Position numbers and translations under genes: made by a program
Notes under the pieces: generated by a model
What the model saw: only the letters and a program-made list of their open reading frames with translations
Told to the model about the DNA's origin: nothing
Databases searched by the model: none
Part shown: one piece after another, positions 7,193-15,410 of the stretch
Layout of the letters: every line of letters starts with the position of its first letter
Numbering within the stretch: position 1 is the first letter of the stretch
Assembly (NCBI GenBank): GCA_946570335.1
Contig: CAMNYG010000006.1
Coordinates: 1 to 15,410, forward strand
Source: an uncultured Dietzia sp.
GTDB lineage: Bacteria > Actinomycetota > Actinomycetes > Mycobacteriales > Mycobacteriaceae
Reading direction: 5' to 3'
Length of the DNA stretch: 15,410 nt

Positions 7193-7196
<4 letters not shown>
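6024..7196 (+). CDS. steA: SteA, cell-separation (cytokinetic ring) protein
   Basis: A 390-residue homologue of Rv1697 and of Corynebacterium glutamicum SteA, which works with SteB in the RipC-FtsEX cell-separation pathway that splits daughter-cell walls. The cytoplasmic part (about residues 1-340) resembles thiamin-pyrophosphokinase-type folds; families of this kind carry the C-terminal domain formerly called TPPK_C. Visible conserved blocks are VVLDLNRTSAETA near the N-terminus, VTGDEASKGQLADLKPF and VGVDGGAELL. A single membrane segment (about 343-363, LALIVLAALVAVAVVVVA) is followed by a 27-residue Trp-rich tail. Orientation is probably N-terminus inside. ATG 6024 was chosen over GTG 6009, which lies in the half-site repeat, and over ATG 6030. 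The stop overlaps the steB start by 4 bases (GTGA), consistent with the products acting together. Confidence 0.88.
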
Positions 7197-9956
<2,760 letters not shown>

Positions 9957-9959
9957 GCC

Positions 9960-10529
9960 ATGTCGCAATCCGGTGCCCCCGGGGCGCACGATTATCAGAC
10001 CGTCGCCAGCCGCGAGATTTTCGACGGCCGCATCGTCAAGCTGCGCGTCGACACCCTGACCATGCCGGGCGGGGGCACCGCCGACAGAGAGATCTGTGGG
10101 CACGACGACGCCGCGGCCGTGGTGGCGGTCGATCCCGACGAACGGATCGTCCTGGTGCGCCAGTACCGCCACGCCGTGGCGGAGCGACTGTGGGAACTCC
10201 CCGCGGGACTCTGCGACGTGGCGGGTGAACCACCGCTGGAGACCGCGCGGCGCGAGTTGGTTGAGGAAGCGGGCCTGGAGGCCGACGAATGGCGTCCGGT
10301 CGTCGAGATCGTGCCCTCGCCCGGATTCAGTACGGAACGCGTCCACGTGTACCTGGCCACCGGCCTCCGTGATGTGGATCGGCCGGAGCCTCGGCACGAG
10401 GAGGCGGACATGGAGATCGCCCGCATGCCGTTGACCGAGGCCGTGGACGCGGTACTCGACGGCCGGATCGTCAACGGCATCGCCGTGGCGGGCATCCTCG
10501 CCGCCCGGACTCTGCTCGACCGGACCTGA
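9960..10529 (+). CDS. NUDIX hydrolase, probable ADP-ribose pyrophosphatase (Rv1700-like)
   Basis: A 189-residue protein whose family splits ADP-ribose into AMP and ribose 5-phosphate, clearing a reactive by-product of NAD breakdown. The Nudix box runs from G83 to L106: G83, then E90 (GE), then R98-E99-L-V-E102-E103-x-G105-L106, with the metal-binding glutamates of REXXEE intact. The G-to-E spacing is six residues, one more than the G-x5-E consensus. From memory the M. tuberculosis homologue shares this, so it looks like a subfamily trait. The N-terminal strands ([17 protein letters not shown]) and LVRQYRHAV are typical of ADP-ribose pyrophosphatases. [14 protein letters not shown] near the C-terminus is a conserved loop in this group. 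ATG 9960 is 3 bases after the pyrG stop. Substrate is inferred from the family. Confidence 0.9.
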   Translation: MSQSGAPGAHDYQTVASREIFDGRIVKLRVDTLTMPGGGTADREICGHDDAAAVVAVDPDERIVLVRQYRHAVAERLWELPAGLCDVAGEPPLETARRELVEEAGLEADEWRPVVEIVPSPGFSTERVHVYLATGLRDVDRPEPRHEEADMEIARMPLTEAVDAVLDGRIVNGIAVAGILAARTLLDRT

Positions 10530-10545
10530 CGGGCGGGGCGCCATC

Positions 10546-11496
10546 GTGTCCGGTGACGCAGCCGTGGACGCACAGATCCGCGGATTTCTGGATCACCTCG
10601 CCGTCGAACGCGGAGCGTCTCCGCACACCCTCGCGGCCTACCGACGTGACCTCGACAGGTACCGACGTCACCTCGCCGCTGCCGGGGTGACGGACCTGAC
10701 GTCGGTGAGCGAGTCCCACGTCGAGGATTTCCGTACGGTTCTGGCCACCGGGGACCCTGATGCCGGAAAGCGGCCCCTGGCGCCCAGCTCGGTCGCGCGC
10801 GCACTGGCGGCGGTCAGGGGCCTGCACAGGTTCGCCACCCGGGACGGGGTGACTCGTGTCGACACCGCGGCCGCTGTCCGCCCGCCCAGCCCTGCGAGAC
10901 GGCTGCCCAAGGCGGTCCCGGTGGACCGGATGATCGCGATGATCGAGTCCGCCGGCGGGACGGAGACGGACACCGAGCCCGCCAGGCTGCGGGACCGGGC
11001 CATGCTCGAACTGCTGTATGCCTCGGGTGCTCGGGCCACCGAACTCCTGGGGTTGGACGTCGACGACATCGACGGGCTCGACCACTCCGAGGGGGGGTCG
11101 GTGCTGCTGCGTGGCAAGGGCGGCAAGGAACGGGTGGTTCCGCTGGGACGCCCGGCATGTGACGCGGTGAGCGCCTACCTGGTCCGGGCCCGCCCGGCGC
11201 TCGCGGTCACAGGGGGCCCGGCGCTGTTCGTCAACTCCCGGGGGGGCCGACTGTCCCGTCAGACCCTGTGGAACGTCGTCGGGGACGCGGCCAGACGCAC
11301 GGGCCTCGGGCAGGACATCTCCCCGCACTCGTTCCGACACTCCTTCGCGACCCATCTCCTCGATGGAGGGGCGGACATACGGGTGGTCCAGGAGCTGCTG
11401 GGGCACTCGTCGGTCACCACGACCCAGGTGTACACGCTCGTCACCGTCGACACACTGCGTGAGGTCTGGGCCGAGTGCCACCCGCGGGCACGGTAA
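10546..11496 (+). CDS. xerD: Tyrosine recombinase XerD
   Basis: A 316-residue site-specific recombinase that with XerC acts at the chromosomal dif site to resolve chromosome dimers before division. The N-terminal SAM-like core-binding domain (about 8-108) includes [19 protein letters not shown]. The catalytic domain (about 120-316) has the complete active site: R163 (SGARATE), K191 (GKGGKER), H261 and R264 ([11 protein letters not shown]), H287 ([10 protein letters not shown]) and nucleophile Y296. The ending [14 protein letters not shown] is like that of mycobacterial XerD. GTG 10546 follows a GGGCGGGG ribosome binding site; GTG 10564 is a weaker option. It lies 16 bases after the NUDIX gene, as in relatives. 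It is a chromosomal Xer protein rather than a phage integrase, since no attachment site or phage genes are near. Confidence 0.95.
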   Translation: MSGDAAVDAQIRGFLDHLAVERGASPHTLAAYRRDLDRYRRHLAAAGVTDLTSVSESHVEDFRTVLATGDPDAGKRPLAPSSVARALAAVRGLHRFATRDGVTRVDTAAAVRPPSPARRLPKAVPVDRMIAMIESAGGTETDTEPARLRDRAMLELLYASGARATELLGLDVDDIDGLDHSEGGSVLLRGKGGKERVVPLGRPACDAVSAYLVRARPALAVTGGPALFVNSRGGRLSRQTLWNVVGDAARRTGLGQDISPHSFRHSFATHLLDGGADIRVVQELLGHSSVTTTQVYTLVTVDTLREVWAECHPRAR

Positions 11497-11499
11497 CGT
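11494..11499 (+). promoter_or_regulatory. Candidate -10 hexamer TAACGT overlapping the xerD stop codon
   Basis: TAACGT fits TANNNT and begins with the xerD stop TAA. Transcription would start near 11506, leaving a leader of about 44 bases with a proper ribosome binding site before the ParA-like gene. No -35 box is seen. This 53-base gap is the natural head of the parA-scpA-scpB-rluB-cmk run. Confidence 0.35.
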
Positions 11500-11515
11500 G
11501 GCCGGGGATACGGCC
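11500..11515. repeat. Small inverted repeat in the xerD-parA gap
   Basis: GGCCG (11500-11504) and CGGCC (11511-11515) flank a 6-base loop. The 5-bp stem has no T run. It could be a weak attenuator at the start of the leader or simply GC-rich chance. Confidence 0.25.
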
Positions 11516-11538
11516 CGGGTGCGGGTGAGTGCGACGAG

Positions 11539-11543
11539 AGGAG
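11539..11543 (+). promoter_or_regulatory. Ribosome binding site fixing the ParA-like start
   Basis: AGGAG lies 6 bases before GTG 11550. It would fall inside the coding region if GTG 11529 were used, so it favours the shorter protein. Confidence 0.75.
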
Positions 11544-11549
11544 ACGCGG

Positions 11550-12446
11550 GTGGCGCAGAACACTGGGGCGATGGATCCCGCACTGTTCTCCCGCGCGGAG
11601 CTGTTGGGGGCCGACGACCCGGCAGCGGGCGAGGGGTTCGCAGCCATCCCCGAGCCCGAACCGCTCACCACGCACGGCCCGGCTGTCGTCATGTCGATGT
11701 GCAACCAGAAGGGCGGAGTCGGCAAGACCACCAGCACCATCAACCTCGCTGCGGCACTCGCCGAGTACGGTCGTCGCGTGCTCGTGGTGGATCTCGACCC
11801 TCAGGGCGCGCTGTCCGCAGGCATGGGGATCCGTCACCACGAGCTGGATCTGACCGTGTACAACCTCCTGGTGGACCACACCGTCTCCACGGAGGAGGTC
11901 CTGGTGCGCACGCGTGTCGAGGGAGTGGATCTCATCCCGGCGAACATCGACCTGTCGGCGGCCGAGATCCAGCTGGTCAACGAGGTGGGCCGCGAGCAGG
12001 CACTGGGCCGTGCGCTGTACCCGGTTTTGGACCGGTATGACTTTGTGCTCATAGACTGCCAGCCGTCCCTGGGCCTGCTGACCGTCAACGCCCTGGCCTG
12101 CTCGGATGGCGTGCTCATCCCGATGGAGTGCGAGTACTTCGCGCTGCGTGGCCTGGCACTGCTCACCGACACGATCGACAAGGTGCGTGAGCGCATCAAT
12201 CCCCGCCTGCATCTGACGGGCATCCTCATCACGATGTTCGATCGGCGGACGGTTCACGCACGCGACGTTCTCGGTCGCGTCGTGGAGGTGTTCGGGGACA
12301 AGGTCTTCGACACGCTCGTCACCCGTACGGTTCGGTTCCCCGAGACGACCGTCGCCGGCGAGCCCATCACCACGTGGGCTCCGAAGTCCGCGGGAGCTCA
12401 GGCCTACCGGGCGCTGGCTCGCGAGGTCATCCAGCGCGGTAGGTGA
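11550..12446 (+). CDS. ParA/Soj-family ATPase encoded with ScpAB (Rv1708-like)
   Basis: A 298-residue ParA/MinD-type ATPase of the kind that partitions DNA or positions cargo by ATP-dependent dimerisation on the nucleoid. The deviant Walker A motif KGGVGKTT is at residues 54-61 with signature Lys54, the Walker A' motif VVDLDPQG at 79-86, and Walker B FVLIDCQPS with D169. A 44-residue acidic, Pro-containing N-terminal extension precedes the core. No parB gene or parS-like GTTTCACGTGAAAC site is present here, and the chromosomal parAB pair of these bacteria lies elsewhere, so this is a second, orphan ParA. Its stop overlaps the scpA start by 4 bases, linking it to the condensin accessory factors. 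GTG 11550 was chosen by the AGGAG 6 bases upstream. The precise role is unknown. Confidence 0.9.
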   Translation: MAQNTGAMDPALFSRAELLGADDPAAGEGFAAIPEPEPLTTHGPAVVMSMCNQKGGVGKTTSTINLAAALAEYGRRVLVVDLDPQGALSAGMGIRHHELDLTVYNLLVDHTVSTEEVLVRTRVEGVDLIPANIDLSAAEIQLVNEVGREQALGRALYPVLDRYDFVLIDCQPSLGLLTVNALACSDGVLIPMECEYFALRGLALLTDTIDKVRERINPRLHLTGILITMFDRRTVHARDVLGRVVEVFGDKVFDTLVTRTVRFPETTVAGEPITTWAPKSAGAQAYRALAREVIQRGR

Positions 12447-13360
12447 GTGTCCCGGTGACCGGCTTGCAGGAGCCCGCGGAGGAAAGCGCCGGACCACCTG
12501 CCGATCCGGAGGAGCCGGCCGCAGGCGCAGCGGGCCCTGTCGACGAGTTCGTCGATCCCGCCGCGAGGGATGTGGGCCCGCGGGAGTTCACCGTCACCCT
12601 CACCAACTTCACAGGCCCGTTCGACCTGCTGCTCAAACTCATCGATTCGAGACGCCTCGACGTGACCGAGGTGGCGATCCACGCGGTGACCGACGAGTTC
12701 ATCGCTCACACCCGCGAGTTGGGGGAGGAGGCGGGGCTCGAGGGGGTCACCGAGTTCCTGGTGGTGGCGGCCACGCTGCTCGATCTGAAGGCGGCGCGAC
12801 TCGTGCCCTCCGGGGAGGTGCAGGACCCGGAGGATCTGGCGCTGCTTCAGGCGCGCGACATGTTGTTCGCCCGGCTCCTGCAGTTCCGCGCGTTCCGTCG
12901 GGTCGCCGAGTTGTTCGGCGAGTTGGACCGCACCGCGCGCCGCTCGTATCCGCGGACCGCCGGGCCGGACGAGGAGTTCCTGGGAATTCTCCCAGAAGTC
13001 GAGTTGGGAGTGGACCCCGAGCAGCTGGCCACCATCGCCGCGGTGGCGTTCCGCCCACGTCCGGTGGACGAGGTGGGGGTGGCTCACGTGCACACCCCTG
13101 TGGTCTCGGTCCCGGAGCAGGCGGGGCGCGTTCTGGAGCTGTTGCGGTTCCGTGGGCGGGACGAGTGGGTGGATTTCCGGGAGCTGGTATCGGGGTGTGA
13201 TGAATCCCTCGTGGTCGTCGCCAGGTTCTTGGCGCTGTTGGAGTTGTACAGGGTGCGCGCGGTGGCGCTCGCCCAGGACGAGGCGCTGGGTGACCTCCTG
13301 GTGAGCTGGACGGGCGTAGAGGCCGATGAGGTGACCCGCGGAAAGGACGAGTGGACGTGA
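12443..13360 (+). CDS. scpA: Segregation and condensation protein ScpA (kleisin)
   Basis: A 305-residue kleisin that bridges the two SMC heads and, with ScpB, forms the SMC-ScpAB condensin that organises and segregates the chromosome. The domain begins at about residue 49 with FTVTLTNFTGPFDLLLKLI, the diagnostic N-terminal helix that binds the SMC neck. Next is VTEFLVVAATLLDLKAARLVP, then a variable middle that contacts ScpB. A C-terminal winged-helix region closes it (FLALLELYRVRAVALAQDEALGDL). Residues 1-48 are an Ala/Pro/Glu-rich extension, longer than in Firmicutes. GTG 12443 overlaps the previous stop (GTGA) and is preferred for that reason; GTG 12455, four codons later, is possible. The stop overlaps the scpB start. 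Confidence 0.93.
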   Translation: MSVPVTGLQEPAEESAGPPADPEEPAAGAAGPVDEFVDPAARDVGPREFTVTLTNFTGPFDLLLKLIDSRRLDVTEVAIHAVTDEFIAHTRELGEEAGLEGVTEFLVVAATLLDLKAARLVPSGEVQDPEDLALLQARDMLFARLLQFRAFRRVAELFGELDRTARRSYPRTAGPDEEFLGILPEVELGVDPEQLATIAAVAFRPRPVDEVGVAHVHTPVVSVPEQAGRVLELLRFRGRDEWVDFRELVSGCDESLVVVARFLALLELYRVRAVALAQDEALGDLLVSWTGVEADEVTRGKDEWT

Positions 13361-14031
13361 GCGACGACACGACAGACGTGGGGCCGGGCGGGGCCGAGCC
13401 GGAGGAACCACCGCTACGGGCTCGACTAGAGGCATTATTGCTGGTCGTGGACCAGCCCACGGCTGAGGAGTCGCTCGCGTCGGCCGCCGGGGCTTCGGTG
13501 GGGGAGGTGGACGCCGAGCTGCGTGCCTGGCGTGATGAGCTCACGATGAGCGGCAGCGGGATGGACCTGCGCCGTACGGGGGACGGTTGGCGTCTCTACA
13601 CCCGTCGCGAACTGGCACCGTACGTGGAGCGGCTCCTGACCGACGGCACCCGGTCCACCCTGACCCGCGCGGCGCTTGAGACCCTCGCGGTGATCGCCTA
13701 CCGGCAGCCGGTCACCCGATCGCGCATCGCGGCGGTACGCGGCGTCAATGTCGACGGTGTGATGCGGACCCTGGTTGCGCGCGGATTGGCCGTGGAATGC
13801 GGCACCGATGCGGACACCGGGGGCATCCTGTATAGGACGACGGAACTATTTCTGGAAAGATTGGGCCTTGCTTCACTCGACGAGCTCCCGGACATCGCCC
13901 CGTTGCTGCCGGATGTCGACCTGGTCGACGAGATGAGTGATGACCCCGCGGAGGATCCGCGGATTCCCGTGGGTAGGCGCCGGACCCCGGCGACCGACCC
14001 CGAACCCCGATACGACGACGAAGAGATGTGA
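13357..14031 (+). CDS. scpB: Segregation and condensation protein ScpB
   Basis: A 224-residue protein with two winged-helix domains that binds the middle of ScpA as a dimer in the SMC-ScpAB complex. Domain one begins near LRARLEALLLVVDQP, with DGWRLYTRRELAPYVERLL connecting to domain two. The strongest family marker is LTRAALETLAVIAYRQPVTR followed by IAAVRGVNVDGVMRTL and GILYRTTELFLERLGL. The last 40 or so residues are acidic and variable. GTG 13357 was chosen over GTG 13351 because AAAGGA lies 9 bases before it rather than 3, and because it makes the usual GTGA overlap with scpA. Two stretches (13414-13440 and 13831-13875) use codons rare in GC-rich genomes: CTA, TTA, TTG, then AGG, CTA, TTT, AGA, CTT. 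Confidence 0.93.
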   Translation: MSDDTTDVGPGGAEPEEPPLRARLEALLLVVDQPTAEESLASAAGASVGEVDAELRAWRDELTMSGSGMDLRRTGDGWRLYTRRELAPYVERLLTDGTRSTLTRAALETLAVIAYRQPVTRSRIAAVRGVNVDGVMRTLVARGLAVECGTDADTGGILYRTTELFLERLGLASLDELPDIAPLLPDVDLVDEMSDDPAEDPRIPVGRRRTPATDPEPRYDDEEM

Positions 14032-14038
14032 CGCCCGC

Positions 14039-14797
14039 ATGACTGAATCCGCTGGCCGAGAAGGCGCACCGGTCCGGCTCCAGAAGGTACTCGCACAGGC
14101 GGGAGTGGCCTCCCGGCGTGCCTCAGAGGAACTCATCGCCCGAGGGCGGGTCGAGGTGGACGGGAAGATCGTGCGCCAGATGGGCGTGAAGGTTGATCCC
14201 GCGACCGCGGTGATCCGCGTGGACGGCACCCGGATCGTCCTGGACGACAGCCTGGTGCACCTCGCCCTGAACAAGCCGCGCGGCTATCACACCACCATGT
14301 CCGACGAGCGGGGCAGGCCCTGCGTGGGCGACCTCGTCGCAGGCCGGATCGATGCCGGGCAGCGACTCTTCCACGTGGGACGGCTCGACGCCGACACCGA
14401 GGGGCTGCTGCTGGTCACCAACGACGGTGAGCTGGCCCATCGCCTCATGCACCCCTCGTATGAGGTGTCCAAAACGTATATGGCCACCGTCACCGGGGTC
14501 GTGGGCAAGGGCATCGGCAAGCGGCTGCGCGAGGGTGTCGAGCTGGAGGACGGTCCGGCGAAAGTCGACCAGTTTTCGGTTCTGGACGTCCACGACGGAC
14601 GGTCGCTCGTCAAGGTGGTACTTCACGAAGGCCGCAAGCACATCGTGCGCCGGATCCTCGCCGAGGTCGGCCACCCGGTCGAAGGGCTCGTGCGTACGCG
14701 TTTCGGCTCGGTGGCACTCGGTGACCAGCGTGCGGGGAGCTTCCGCAAGCTGGGCCGTAACGAGGTCTCCGACCTGTACGAGGCGGTGGGTCTGTGA
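14039..14797 (+). CDS. 23S rRNA pseudouridine synthase, RluB family
   Basis: A 252-residue enzyme of the RsuA/RluB/E/F family that isomerises a uridine in rRNA to pseudouridine; RluB of E. coli modifies position 2605 of 23S rRNA. Residues about 13-60 are an S4 RNA-binding domain ([22 protein letters not shown] through GRVEVDG). The linker [15 protein letters not shown] leads into the catalytic domain. The catalytic aspartate is D117 in [17 protein letters not shown], and the motif [18 protein letters not shown] marks the C-terminal core. The family can be assigned, but RluB versus RsuA specificity is inferred from synteny with Rv1711. ATG 14039 lies 7 bases after the scpB stop, with only a weak GAAGAGA upstream. 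The stop overlaps the cmk start by 4 bases. Confidence 0.92.
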   Translation: MTESAGREGAPVRLQKVLAQAGVASRRASEELIARGRVEVDGKIVRQMGVKVDPATAVIRVDGTRIVLDDSLVHLALNKPRGYHTTMSDERGRPCVGDLVAGRIDAGQRLFHVGRLDADTEGLLLVTNDGELAHRLMHPSYEVSKTYMATVTGVVGKGIGKRLREGVELEDGPAKVDQFSVLDVHDGRSLVKVVLHEGRKHIVRRILAEVGHPVEGLVRTRFGSVALGDQRAGSFRKLGRNEVSDLYEAVGL

Positions 14798-15410
14798 GCG
14801 CCGCACGCCCCTGCCAACGGATCGCCATCGACGGTCCCGCCGGGACCGGTAAGTCCACGCTCGCCCGCACTCTCGCGGGCCGGGTCGGCGGTGCCTATCT
14901 GGACACCGGCGCGATGTATCGCGCGGCGACACTTCAGGTGCTACGCGCCGGGATCGACCCCGAGGACGCCGGTGCGGTGATCGATGCGACGGCAGACCTG
15001 CCGCTTCAGATCGGAACCGACGCCGGATCCGAGCGGATCCTGTTGGACGGTGAGGACGTGAGCGAGGAGATCCGCACCGCGCGGGTCACCGCCAATGTCT
15101 CCGCGGTCTCCGCCGTGCCGCAGGTGCGTGAGAATCTCGTTCGACTGCAGCGCCGTTTGGCCTCGGATGGCGGCACCGTCGTGCTCGAGGGCCGGGACAT
15201 CGGCACCGTCGTCCTGCCCGATGCGGAGGTGAAGGTCTACCTGACGGCGAGCCCCGAGGTGCGGGCGCGGCGACGCACCGACCAAGACCGGGCCGCCGGA
15301 CGGCCCGCCGACTACGACGAGGTCCTCGCCGCGGTGATCGAACGCGACCGCAAGGACTCCACCCGAGCCGCCAGCCCGCTTCGGCCGGCCGACGACGCCG
15401 TGGTGATCGA
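14794..15410 (+). CDS. cmk: Cytidylate kinase, partial (cut by window end)
   Basis: The first 205 codons of (d)CMP kinase, which phosphorylates CMP and dCMP with ATP. The frame is open to the last base, and the family is usually about 220-230 residues, so only the C-terminus is missing. The P-loop GPAGTGKST is at residues 14-22, followed by [10 protein letters not shown], the conserved CMP-binding block. [22 protein letters not shown] includes the GRDIGT motif. The lid region contains the arginines of RARRRTDQD, followed by [22 protein letters not shown], typical of Cmk. GTG 14794 overlaps the preceding stop (GTGA) and starts a few residues before the P-loop strand. In relatives the GTPase gene der (engA) follows, but this lies beyond the window. 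Confidence 0.95.
   Translation, partial: MSAARPCQRIAIDGPAGTGKSTLARTLAGRVGGAYLDTGAMYRAATLQVLRAGIDPEDAGAVIDATADLPLQIGTDAGSERILLDGEDVSEEIRTARVTANVSAVSAVPQVRENLVRLQRRLASDGGTVVLEGRDIGTVVLPDAEVKVYLTASPEVRARRRTDQDRAAGRPADYDEVLAAVIERDRKDSTRAASPLRPADDAVVI

Noticed and set aside
10546..11496. Tyrosine recombinase as a sign of a prophage or integrative element
   Set aside because: Sequence and synteny fit chromosomal XerD, with no attachment repeats, tRNA or phage genes nearby.
12980..12995. CTGGGA-ATTC-TCCCAG inverted repeat in scpA
   Set aside because: Only 6 bp within coding sequence and no associated element; likely chance.

Overview
The window is a strongly GC-rich actinobacterial chromosome segment carrying conserved housekeeping genes, all on the + strand. 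Gene order and protein sequences match the Mycobacterium tuberculosis block Rv1691-Rv1701 followed by Rv1708-Rv1712, as recalled from established knowledge. This includes the SteA/SteB pair typical of the mycolic-acid Actinobacteria. I place it in the Mycobacteriales (Dietzia/Gordonia/Rhodococcus-like). A genus call, perhaps Dietzia, is only a guess. Many starts are GTG and one is TTG.

Layout. A perfect 15-bp hairpin (23-57) ends whatever lies upstream, tyrS in relatives. Next come a TPR protein with a long disordered Arg/Gly/Asp-rich N-terminus (127-1230), a HAD-family glycerol-3-phosphate phosphatase homologue (1238-2236), a 72-residue conserved-context protein (2247-2465), the rRNA 2'-O-methyltransferase TlyA (2465-3283), NAD kinase (3280-4209) and the repair ATPase RecN (4219-5964). 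After a short intergenic region with repeated ATCAC/GTGAT half-sites come the cell-separation pair steA (6024-7196) and steB (7193-8125), CTP synthase pyrG (8202-9956), an ADP-ribose-type NUDIX hydrolase (9960-10529) and the recombinase xerD (10546-11496). The final run is a ParA-like ATPase (11550-12446), scpA (12443-13360), scpB (13357-14031), an RluB-type pseudouridine synthase (14039-14797) and cmk, which is cut by the window end (14794-15410).

How the genes fit together. Themes are chromosome maintenance and segregation (RecN, XerD, ParA-like, ScpA/ScpB), cell separation (SteA/SteB), nucleotide and cofactor supply (NAD kinase, PyrG, Cmk, NUDIX) and rRNA modification (TlyA, RluB). Six junctions overlap by 1-4 bases, which suggests operons with coupled translation.

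I find no mobile element, CRISPR array, tRNA or rRNA, phage gene or novel defence or biosynthetic system. The most interesting signals are regulatory. Several junctions carry TANNNT -10-like hexamers that begin at or beside the upstream stop codon and sit 6-7 bases from a GTG start, which suggests leaderless internal promoters. A candidate leaderless upstream ORF overlaps the pyrG start, and a three-half-site repeat overlaps the steA promoter. Protein-level oddities are a diverged interdomain linker in TlyA and a cysteine-free SteB, a family often annotated as a copper transporter.
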